From NCBI GenBank assembly GCA_947589465.1, contig CANQAE010000004.1:1-49700 (forward strand): a DNA stretch of 49,700 nt, in the 5' to 3' direction. Positions 43,182-49,700 of this stretch are shown piece after piece (the first letter of the stretch is position 1; each line of letters starts with the position of its first letter). The position numbers were made by a program, and so were the translations under genes. A model generated the notes under the pieces. That model saw only the letters and a program-made list of their open reading frames with translations. It made no database searches and was not told the DNA's origin. The DNA is from an uncultured Clostridia bacterium (GTDB lineage Bacteria > Bacillota > Clostridia > Christensenellales > Pumilibacteraceae).

Positions 43182-43188
43182 AGTAGAT

Positions 43189-43902
43189 ATGCTGGGAATT
43201 TTGTTTGACGGCAGTTTGGACTTCTTTTTGAGGATAATACTTTTTGTCCTTGTTGCCGTCGCATTGCTATTTTCTATAATTTTGCACGAGATTGCGCACG
43301 GACTCGTCGCTCATTGGAACGGCGACGACACCGCAAAAAACAGCGGCAGACTCACGCTCAATCCCGCCAAGCACTTCGACCCGTTGGGGGCGATAATGAT
43401 TTTGTTCGTCGGCTTCGGTTACGCAAAACCCGTGCCCGTAAACCCGAACAATTTCCGCAAATACAAAACGGGCTTCTTTCTTGTGTCGATAGCGGGCGTG
43501 ACGATGAACCTCTTGATAGCCTTCGTTTCGTCGGGGCTATACGTACTCATCAACATATTCGCCGCTCGAAGCGGGAGCATGGCTCTCGTGTTGCTTGCGC
43601 TGTTCTTTTACTATCTTTCACAGTTCAACATAACGTTGCTTTTCTTCAACATTTTGCCGCTTTTCCCGCTCGACGGCTTTAACGTAATAAGGTCACTTTG
43701 CAAGAGGGAGAACGGATTCATAAGGTTTATGCAAAAGTACGGACAGTTCATCTTGATCGCGCTCATACTCGTGTCGATCATGGTCGAGCGTTTAGCCGCG
43801 CCTATCTGGTTCAGTCCTCTCGACTTGTACTTCAATTATACGGCGGGCTATGTGCGCATCGGGTTCAACGCTTTTTGGCGAATGATCTTCGGGGGGATTT
43901 GA
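43189..43902 (+). CDS. site-2 protease family membrane metalloprotease, YwhC-like
   Basis: A 237-residue polytopic zinc protease of the M50B family: HEIAH at residues 33-37 with the catalytic Glu, and NILPLFPLDG near residue 167 as the third zinc ligand; no PDZ domain. The substrate is unknown. It starts the scpA-scpB operon, an arrangement common in Firmicutes. The only suitable start is the ATG at 43189: an in-frame TGA stop is at 43171-43173 and there is no ribosome-binding site, so the mRNA is probably leaderless. Confidence 0.9.
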   Translation: MLGILFDGSLDFFLRIILFVLVAVALLFSIILHEIAHGLVAHWNGDDTAKNSGRLTLNPAKHFDPLGAIMILFVGFGYAKPVPVNPNNFRKYKTGFFLVSIAGVTMNLLIAFVSSGLYVLINIFAARSGSMALVLLALFFYYLSQFNITLLFFNILPLFPLDGFNVIRSLCKRENGFIRFMQKYGQFILIALILVSIMVERLAAPIWFSPLDLYFNYTAGYVRIGFNAFWRMIFGGI

Positions 43903-43903
43903 T

Positions 43904-44662
43904 ATGTCCGATTACGAAAAACTTTTTGCCGAAGAAGGCTACGAAGAAGACGAAAACGCATACAGGTTCAAGTTGAACGATTTCGAAGGTCCGCTCGATA
44001 CTTTGCTCTTTTTGATACGCAAGTCGAGAATGAGCATCGAGGACGTCGAGATCTCCAAAATAACCGAGCAATATCTCGAATTTATGAAGCAGATAGATTC
44101 GGTCGATCTCGACAAGGCGTCTGAATTTATAACCATGGCGGCGCTTTTGCTCGAAATAAAAAGCAAGTCGCTACTCCCCAAACCTCCCGAACCCGAACCG
44201 AGCGCCGAGGACGAGGAGAAGGCGCTTCGTCAGCAATTGCAGTTGTACGCTCTTTACAAAGAGGCTGCCGAAAAGATGAAGCAAAGCGAAACGGAGGACG
44301 TGTTCTATCGCAACCCAGATCCGTCGGTGGGAATGCCGAGGCTCCAACTTGCCGATATGAACAAGTCGGGACTTATGGAAGCGCTCAAACGTATGTTCGT
44401 CAAACTCGAAGAACGCGCCGCTTTGCTGAAAGAGCGACATATAGTAATGGACAGGTTCACCGTTGCCGAAATGGTGGACATAATAAAAAACAAACTCGAA
44501 AACAAAAAAGAAGTGACTTTTTTCGAATTGTTCGAGCCGGATTACTCCAAAAGCGAAGTTATAACGACCTTTCAGGCGTTGCTCGAACTCATAAAAGCGC
44601 AGCAGGTGACCGCAAAACAGGACGCGCTTTTCGAAGATATTATTATACATAAGGCGGAATAG
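43904..44662 (+). CDS. scpA: segregation and condensation protein A (kleisin)
   Basis: ScpA bridges the SMC heads in the bacterial condensin. The N-terminal YRFKLNDFEGPLDTLLFLIR is diagnostic, an acidic middle region follows, and the C-terminal winged helix begins near residue 170. 252 residues. One base separates it from the protease gene, two from scpB. Confidence 0.94.
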   Translation: MSDYEKLFAEEGYEEDENAYRFKLNDFEGPLDTLLFLIRKSRMSIEDVEISKITEQYLEFMKQIDSVDLDKASEFITMAALLLEIKSKSLLPKPPEPEPSAEDEEKALRQQLQLYALYKEAAEKMKQSETEDVFYRNPDPSVGMPRLQLADMNKSGLMEALKRMFVKLEERAALLKERHIVMDRFTVAEMVDIIKNKLENKKEVTFFELFEPDYSKSEVITTFQALLELIKAQQVTAKQDALFEDIIIHKAE

Positions 44663-44664
44663 TT

Positions 44665-45339
44665 ATGGAACTCGATCTACTCGATAATGCTTTGGAATCG
44701 TTGCTTTTCGTGTCCGGGGACGGATTGAAGATAAGCGACATAGCCGATTTGCTCGGCTTGCAAAAGAGCGAAATCAATGCGGCAATCAAAAGACTGAAAG
44801 ACAAATATTCGGGACAATGCGGAATTCATCTCATAAGTTACAACGGCAAGGTGCAATTTGCCTCCAACCCCGATTATGCCGATACGGTGTCGCAGATACT
44901 TAACCCCATAAAGGAAAAAGCGCTGACTAGTGCCACTTTGGAAACGGTGGCTATCATCGCTTACAAACAGCCCATAACAAGGCTCGAACTCGAAAGTATT
45001 CGCGGCGTGAATTGTGATTACGTCGTTCAGGTGCTGTTAAAACATAACCTTATCGAGGTCGTGGGACGCAAGGACGTCATAGGCAAGCCGCTTTTGTTCG
45101 GCACTACCGACGAGTTTTTGAAGCGCTTCCAGATAGATTCGATCAAGGACTTGCCCGACTACGAACAACTTTTGGAGAATATTCGTGTAATCTCGGCGAA
45201 CGAAGAAACGGAGGAGAAAGGACTGTATCACGAATTCGAACTTCCCGCCGAGGAAGAAGTTCCCGAATTTCTTCAAGGAGAGCAACTCGACAAGATCGAA
45301 GCGCCTCTTGACGAAAAGGACGATAAATCGGATACATAA
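44665..45339 (+). CDS. scpB: segregation and condensation protein B
   Basis: ScpB dimers bind ScpA and stimulate SMC ATPase. Two winged helices, with ESLLFVSGDGLKISDIADLL at the start and LETVAIIAYKQPITRLELES and RGVNCDYVVQVLL in the second. A long acidic tail follows residue 180. 224 residues. No terminator is visible before the hydrogenase operon promoter. Confidence 0.94.
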   Translation: MELDLLDNALESLLFVSGDGLKISDIADLLGLQKSEINAAIKRLKDKYSGQCGIHLISYNGKVQFASNPDYADTVSQILNPIKEKALTSATLETVAIIAYKQPITRLELESIRGVNCDYVVQVLLKHNLIEVVGRKDVIGKPLLFGTTDEFLKRFQIDSIKDLPDYEQLLENIRVISANEETEEKGLYHEFELPAEEEVPEFLQGEQLDKIEAPLDEKDDKSDT

Positions 45340-45355
45340 AATATTTGTTATTTGA

Positions 45356-45384
45356 TTGCAAACTCACCGAATTGAGTATATAAT
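45356..45384 (+). promoter_or_regulatory. promoter for the hydrogenase maturation operon
   Basis: TTGCAA at 45356-45361 and TATAAT at 45379-45384, spacer 17. Initiation near 45391 gives a leader of about 157 bases before the first ATG. Confidence 0.82.
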
Positions 45385-45390
45385 GTTATT

Positions 45391-45547
45391 GCCCGACAAA
45401 AGGAGCGATTCCAAAGGAAAGGCGAATGCAATGTAATTATATCGGTCATGTAAGTACAAGGAGTTATCCGAGTATAAACGCTGCCTACATAGATTTATGT
45501 TTGCTTCGCTTTTTTACGGGCGGAGCAATTTTTTTATGGAGGAAATT
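45391..45547 (+). promoter_or_regulatory. attenuator-like leader RNA, riboswitch candidate
   Basis: Visible helices: TATATCGG (45438-45445) with CCGAGTATA (45468-45476, one bulged G), and ACATA/TATGT (45487-45500). GCGAATGCAA (45422-45431) is complementary, apart from one bulged T, to TTGCTTCGC (45501-45509), the left arm of the terminator at 45501-45535. The leader can therefore form either an antiterminator or a terminator. I could not match it to a known riboswitch class. Confidence 0.6.
45501..45535 (+). terminator. intrinsic terminator inside the hydrogenase operon leader
   Basis: TTGCTTCGC at 45501-45509 pairs with GCGGAGCAA at 45520-45528 (one wobble), followed by seven T residues. 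GGAGG, the ribosome-binding site of the first gene, begins three bases after the T run. Confidence 0.8.
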
Positions 45548-45805
45548 ATGGAAACGCGTGTTGCCGTCATTGGCATAATCGTCGAAAACAAAGATTCGGT
45601 CGAAAAACTGAACGAGATCTTACATAGTTATGCCGACGTGATCATCGGCAGAATGGGTCTGCCATACAAAGAAAGGCGAATATCGGTGATAAGCATAGCG
45701 GTTGACGCGCCGCAGGACGTAATAGCGGCGCTTTCGGGCAAGATAGGCAATTTGCCTGGAATAAGCGCGAAAGCGGCATATTCCAACGTTATTTCGCATG
45801 ACTGA
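45548..45805 (+). CDS. TM1266-type hydrogenase system regulator
   Basis: An 85-residue ferredoxin-like (ACT/NikR-C-like) protein of the family named iron-only hydrogenase system regulator, known mainly from gene neighbourhood and a structure. METRVAVIGIIVENKDSVEK and ISVISIAVDAPQDVIAALSGK cover its two halves. The start is the ATG at 45548 served by GGAGG at 45538; an ATG at 45536 overlaps that site. It overlaps hydE by eight bases. Confidence 0.88.
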   Translation: METRVAVIGIIVENKDSVEKLNEILHSYADVIIGRMGLPYKERRISVISIAVDAPQDVIAALSGKIGNLPGISAKAAYSNVISHD

Positions 45806-46844
45806 GCCTAAAACGACGATAGACAAACTCATAGACGAAAGGTCGCTCTCGCTCGAAGAATATGAGTCGCTCGTTGCGGGATATTCGCCCGAAACAGCGG
45901 CATATGCTGCGCAAAAAGCGTGCGAAATCAGGCAAAGCATTTACGGCAACGCCGTCTTTACGCGCGGGCTTGTTGAGATAAGCAACTACTGCAAAAACGA
46001 CTGCCTGTACTGCGGAATAAGGCGAAGCAATCGCTCGGCTGTTCGCTACCGTCTGACGCGCGAACAGATCGAGGCTTGTTGCGACGAGGGGTATTCGCTC
46101 GGTTTTCGCACCTTTGTTTTTCAAGGCGGCGAGGACGCGTTCTTTGGCGACGACTTTATGTGCGGGCTATTAGCGAGCGTCAAGGGCAAATATCCCGATT
46201 GCGCCGTCACGCTTTCGCTCGGCGAAAGGTCACGTGAAAGTTACAAAAGAATGTTCGACGCGGGCGCGGACAGATACTTGTTGCGACACGAAACGGCTGA
46301 TGAAAGCCATTACGGCAAACTTCATCCCAAGGAAATGTCGTTTTCGAACAGGATAAAGTGTTTGTATGAGTTGCGCGAAATAGGTTATCAGGTCGGTTGC
46401 GGATTTATGGTCGGCTCGCCGTATCAAACTTACGCGACAATCGCGAAAGACTTAAAGTTCATCGAAACGTTCAAGCCCGATATGTGCGGAATAGGACCGT
46501 TCGTGCCTCATCACGAAACGCCGTTTGCATCCCAAAAGGCGGGGAGCGCCGAACTTACTTGCTTTTTGCTGTCGCTAATAAGGCTCATCCATCCGCCCGT
46601 GCTTTTGCCTGCGACGACCGCGCTCGGCACGATAGACGGGAGGGGACGCGAAAAGGGCATACTTGCGGGCGCAAACGTGGTAATGCCAAATCTTTCGCCC
46701 GTATCGGTGCGAAAAAAATACGAACTTTACGACAATAAGATATGTACGGGCGACGAGGCGGCGGAATGTCGCGCTTGCCTTGCCCGAAGGATCGAATCGA
46801 CAGGCTGTTATCTTGCCGTCGATCGAGGAGATATAAAAAAATAA
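45798..46844 (+). CDS. hydE: [FeFe]-hydrogenase maturation radical SAM protein HydE
   Basis: HydE acts on the organometallic Fe(CO)2(CN)-cysteine unit made by HydG while the H-cluster is built. The radical SAM cluster motif is CKNDCLYC (Cys65, 69, 72), and VFQGGEDAFF and SLGERSRESYKRMFDAGADR are family features. A second cluster motif, CX7CX2C, is present near the C-terminus (CTGDEAAECRAC), a feature found in some HydE proteins and lost in others. 348 residues. Confidence 0.95.
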   Translation: MTEPKTTIDKLIDERSLSLEEYESLVAGYSPETAAYAAQKACEIRQSIYGNAVFTRGLVEISNYCKNDCLYCGIRRSNRSAVRYRLTREQIEACCDEGYSLGFRTFVFQGGEDAFFGDDFMCGLLASVKGKYPDCAVTLSLGERSRESYKRMFDAGADRYLLRHETADESHYGKLHPKEMSFSNRIKCLYELREIGYQVGCGFMVGSPYQTYATIAKDLKFIETFKPDMCGIGPFVPHHETPFASQKAGSAELTCFLLSLIRLIHPPVLLPATTALGTIDGRGREKGILAGANVVMPNLSPVSVRKKYELYDNKICTGDEAAECRACLARRIESTGCYLAVDRGDIKK

Positions 46845-46862
46845 ATTTCAAGGAGTAACTTT

Positions 46863-48308
46863 ATGAATTACGACCCCAAATCGAGTAAAGCCGAAGAATT
46901 TATTAACGACGAAGAAATTCGCGAAACTTTGCTTTACGCGGACCGAAACAAAAACAACGTCGAACTTATCGACAAAATTCTCGATAAGGCTCGACCGAAA
47001 AAGACGAGTAGCGGCTACGTTTGCAGCGGTCTTACGCACCGCGAAGCGTCCGTTCTGCTCAGTTGCGAGATCCCCGAAAAGGTGGAGGAGATTTACAAGA
47101 TCGCCGAGCAAATAAAGTTGGCTTTTTACGGCAATCGCATAGTTATGTTCGCGCCGTTGTATCTGTCCAATTACTGCGTCAACGGCTGTTTGTATTGTCC
47201 GTATCACCATTCCAATAAGCATATCGCGCGTAAAAAACTCACCATGGAGGAGATAGAGGCGGAAGTACGCGCCTTGCAGGATATGGGGCACAAGCGTCTT
47301 GCGATCGAGGCGGGCGAAGATCCCGTAAATAATCCCATAGAGTATATTCTCGACAGCATAAAGACGATATATTCCATAAAGCACAAGAACGGCGCGATAA
47401 GGCGCGTAAACGTCAATATCGCCGCCACCACCGTCGAAAACTATCGTAAACTCAAAGAAGCGGGAATAGGCACTTACATACTTTTTCAGGAAACTTATCA
47501 TAAGGAAAGTTACCTGAAACTTCACCCGACAGGTCCGAAACACGATTACGCATACCATACCGAGGCTATGGACAGGGCTATGGAGGGCGGCATAGACGAC
47601 GTGGGACTCGGCGTATTGTTCGGGCTAGAACTGTACAGGTACGAATTTGCGGGGCTCATCATGCACGCCGAACACCTCGAAGCCGTTCACGGAGTGGGAC
47701 CGCACACCATAAGCGTGCCGCGAGTGAAGCGGGCGGACGGAATAGATCCGACGGCGTTCGACAACTCTATAAGCGACGATATTTTCGCCAAGATCACGGC
47801 TTGTATTCGTCTTGCCGTTCCATATACGGGAATGATAATTTCGACGCGAGAGAACGAGGCGGTTCGAGCAAGACTATTGAGGCTCGGCATATCGCAGGTC
47901 AGCGGCGGCTCGCGAACTTCTGTGGGTGGCTATACCGAAAGCGAACGCCCGCACGACACCGAGCAGTTTGACGTTTCGGACACTCGCACCCTCGACGACG
48001 TTGTACTGTGGCTCATGCGAAGCGGACACATACCTTCGTTTTGCACCGCTTGCTACCGCGAGGGCAGAACGGGCGACAGGTTTATGAGTTTGTGCAAGAC
48101 TGGGCAAATAGTCAATTGCTGCCACCCGAACGCCCTCATGACTCTCGCCGAATATCTCGTCGATTACGGTTCGGCAGAGAGCAAAAAGGTGGGATTCGAA
48201 CTTATTTCAACCGAACTCGAAAAGATAACAAACCCCAAGGTCAAAAGCATAGCGGCAAGCAATATCGAGGACATAAAGAACTCGAATCGTCGCGATTTCA
48301 GATTTTAA
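46863..48308 (+). CDS. hydG: [FeFe]-hydrogenase maturation radical SAM tyrosine lyase HydG
   Basis: HydG cleaves tyrosine to p-cresol and dehydroglycine and turns the latter into CO and cyanide bound to iron. The SAM cluster motif is CVNGCLYC (Cys105, 109, 112). The second cluster, CX2CX22C, is complete: Cys394, Cys397 and Cys420, in FCTACYREGRTGDRFMSL and its continuation. 481 residues, full length. AAGGAG precedes the ATG. Confidence 0.96.
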   Translation: MNYDPKSSKAEEFINDEEIRETLLYADRNKNNVELIDKILDKARPKKTSSGYVCSGLTHREASVLLSCEIPEKVEEIYKIAEQIKLAFYGNRIVMFAPLYLSNYCVNGCLYCPYHHSNKHIARKKLTMEEIEAEVRALQDMGHKRLAIEAGEDPVNNPIEYILDSIKTIYSIKHKNGAIRRVNVNIAATTVENYRKLKEAGIGTYILFQETYHKESYLKLHPTGPKHDYAYHTEAMDRAMEGGIDDVGLGVLFGLELYRYEFAGLIMHAEHLEAVHGVGPHTISVPRVKRADGIDPTAFDNSISDDIFAKITACIRLAVPYTGMIISTRENEAVRARLLRLGISQVSGGSRTSVGGYTESERPHDTEQFDVSDTRTLDDVVLWLMRSGHIPSFCTACYREGRTGDRFMSLCKTGQIVNCCHPNALMTLAEYLVDYGSAESKKVGFELISTELEKITNPKVKSIAASNIEDIKNSNRRDFRF

Positions 48309-48318
48309 GGGAGGGCGT

Positions 48319-49524
48319 ATGGGACTTAATGAAGTTGCATCGGCGGAACGCGTGCATATAACTTTTTTCGGTATGACGAACGTCGGCAAGTCAAGCCTCG
48401 TCAACGCAGTTACGGGACAAGACCTTTGCGTCGTTTCGGAAGTAGAGGGGACGACAACCGATCCCGTGAAAAAAGCGATGGAATTGTTGCCGCTCGGTCC
48501 GGTAGTCGTTGTGGATACGCCTGGACTATATGACAGCACGTCGCTCGGCAAACTCCGCATGGAAAAGGCGATCGGCGCGCTCGATTATACGGACATTGCG
48601 ATACTCGTGGTAGACGCGGTAAAAGGGCTGCAAAACGGCGATAGAGAACTCATATCGCAGTTCGAAGCCAAAAAAATACCTTATATTGTCACGCATAATA
48701 AGGCTGATCTGCTTGATTCCGTGCCGCAAGGCAATGACAATAATATTTACGTCAGCGCGACGAAAAAGATAGGTATCGAGCAACTGAAAGAACTTATAGG
48801 AAAATTTGCCAAACCTAACGACAAAAAGATCGTGGGCGACATTTTGAACGGCGGCGACATAGCCGTGCTTGTCGTACCCATAGATTCGGCGGCTCCCAAA
48901 GGACGGCTTATCATGCCGCAACAGCAGACGATACGCGATATTCTCGACAGCGGCGCGGTAGCCGTAGTCGCGCGTCCCGAAGAACTTGCGGATACGCTTG
49001 ACCGAATAGGCAAGCCCAAAATAGTCATTACCGATTCTCAGGCGTTCGGGGTCGTGTCGAAGATCGTGCCGAGCGACGTTATGCTCACGTCGTTCTCTAT
49101 TTTGTTTGCGAGATACAAGGGGAATTTGCCGACGCTCGTAAAAGGCGCGGCTGTCATTGACGACTTACGCGACGGCGACAAGATACTCATAGCCGAAGGT
49201 TGCACTCATCATCGTCAATGCGAGGACATAGGAACCGTAAAGATCCCCAAATGGCTTAATGCTCACACGGGGAAGAAACTCGTTTTCGAATATTCGTCGG
49301 GAACTCAATTCCCGGATCCGAGCGACTGTCGTCTTGTAATCCATTGCGGCGGCTGTATGCTCAACGAACAGGAGATGAGGAGCAGAGTAGCCCGCGCTGT
49401 CCAATGCGGTGTACCCATTACCAATTACGGAGTGGCGATAGCCCATATGCACGGCATTTTGCGCCGCAGTCTTTCGCCGTTTGGCGACATAGCCGCAATT
49501 TTGGACGAGAGGAAAAAGGCATAA
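48319..49524 (+). CDS. hydF: [FeFe]-hydrogenase maturation GTPase HydF
   Basis: HydF is the scaffold on which the two-iron subcluster is finished and handed to the hydrogenase. The G domain shows FFGMTNVGKSSLVNA (P-loop), VVDTPGLYD and THNKADL; a dimerisation domain follows, and the C-terminal Fe-S ligands are CTH at 295-297 and HCGGC at 342-346, which fits the CxHx44HCxxC pattern. 401 residues. GGGAGGG precedes the ATG. All three maturases are present and intact; the hydrogenase itself lies outside the window. Confidence 0.95.
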   Translation: MGLNEVASAERVHITFFGMTNVGKSSLVNAVTGQDLCVVSEVEGTTTDPVKKAMELLPLGPVVVVDTPGLYDSTSLGKLRMEKAIGALDYTDIAILVVDAVKGLQNGDRELISQFEAKKIPYIVTHNKADLLDSVPQGNDNNIYVSATKKIGIEQLKELIGKFAKPNDKKIVGDILNGGDIAVLVVPIDSAAPKGRLIMPQQQTIRDILDSGAVAVVARPEELADTLDRIGKPKIVITDSQAFGVVSKIVPSDVMLTSFSILFARYKGNLPTLVKGAAVIDDLRDGDKILIAEGCTHHRQCEDIGTVKIPKWLNAHTGKKLVFEYSSGTQFPDPSDCRLVIHCGGCMLNEQEMRSRVARAVQCGVPITNYGVAIAHMHGILRRSLSPFGDIAAILDERKKA

Positions 49525-49615
49525 TCGTTTACTATTTACAGCGAAAAGGCAGTAAGCAAAAACCTCAAATAATACAAAAAAATACCGTAAAGGCGGGTGT
49601 CCATAGGGATTCTAT

Positions 49616-49652
49616 GAATAAGCGGTTTGGCGGTTAGTCAAACCGCTTATTC
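49616..49652. terminator. 14-pair hairpin between hydF and the right edge
   Basis: GAATAAGCGGTTTG at 49616-49629 and CAAACCGCTTATTC at 49639-49652 pair perfectly. There is no long T run on either side, but its place between a + strand gene and a possible - strand gene suggests a terminator for both directions. Nothing else is seen in 49525-49667. Confidence 0.55.
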
Positions 49653-49667
49653 GTTGTCCTTCCCGTG

Positions 49668-49700
49668 TTATGCGGCTTCTTCCTGCGCGAGGTCGGGAAT
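49668..49700 (-). CDS. possible C-terminal end of a minus-strand gene
   Basis: On the minus strand the last 33 bases read IPDLAQEEAA and a TAA stop at 49670-49668. Eleven codons are too few to be sure. The convergent arrangement with a strong hairpin in between supports it. The gene would continue beyond the window. Confidence 0.3.
   Translation of the reverse strand: MPDLAQEEAA

Noticed and set aside
45391..45500. Fluoride riboswitch in the hydrogenase operon leader
   Set aside because: The string TATAAACGCTGCC recalls the fluoride riboswitch, but its opening GGCGATGG and the closing GCTAATGA parts are missing and the stems do not fit.

Overview
The window is a long run of core chromosomal genes from a spore-forming, anaerobic member of the Firmicutes. 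It has a complete spoIIIA operon, spoIVB, a polC-derived gene at the usual polC position, the MEP isoprenoid route and [FeFe]-hydrogenase maturation genes. Gene order follows the Bacillus/Clostridium pattern closely. A poorly sampled gut-type Clostridia lineage is my inference; the sequence does not name the species. All convincing genes are on the + strand except a possible C-terminal stub at the right edge. Genes are tightly packed with many 4-14 base overlaps, TTG starts are frequent, and most promoters have an extended -10 (TGnTATAAT).

Layout. 1-3.7 kb: ruvX, a DUF1292 gene with a cysteine/aspartate tail, then rpsB-tsf-pyrH behind a strong promoter and a long folded leader. 3.7-10.9 kb: frr-uppS-cdsA-dxr-rseP-ispG and a polC-like gene that lacks the PHP and polymerase domains. 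11-19.5 kb: the nusA-infB operon (rimP, nusA, rnpM, ylxQ, infB, rbfA, nrnA, truB, ribF) plus a TIM-barrel gene. 19.6-21.2 kb: a proline peptidase gene and efp. 21.2-22.8 kb: a small AT-richer cassette inserted at the efp/spoIIIAA junction. 23-27.5 kb: spoIIIAA-AH. 27.5-36.2 kb: asp23-like, nusB, folD, xseAB, ispA, dxs, nadK, argR, recN. 36.2-40.9 kb: an accessory island with folded intergenic DNA, a secreted acidic protein of unknown function and a leucine-rich-repeat lipoprotein, placed between recN and spoIVB, which are normally adjacent. 41-45.3 kb: spoIVB, a D,D-carboxypeptidase, a site-2 protease, scpA, scpB. 45.4-49.5 kb: a TM1266-type regulator, hydE, hydG and hydF behind a leader that looks like a transcription attenuator.

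Functionally the genes cover translation (S2, EF-Ts, RRF, IF-2, RbfA, RimP, TruB, EF-P), transcription elongation and termination (NusA, NusB), isoprenoid and envelope lipid synthesis (Dxs, Dxr, IspG, IspA, UppS, CdsA), DNA repair and chromosome segregation (RecN, XseAB, ScpAB), mother-cell/forespore communication during sporulation (SpoIIIA, SpoIVB) and H-cluster assembly for an [FeFe]-hydrogenase encoded elsewhere.

Most worth following up are the attenuator-like leader before the hydrogenase maturation operon, the clean polC remnant that keeps a full exonuclease active site, the folded RNA candidate and secreted-protein pair between recN and spoIVB, the rpsB leader hairpin, and an apparently leaderless site-2 protease gene. 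Folding and homology statements come from reading the sequence by eye; no search or folding program was run.
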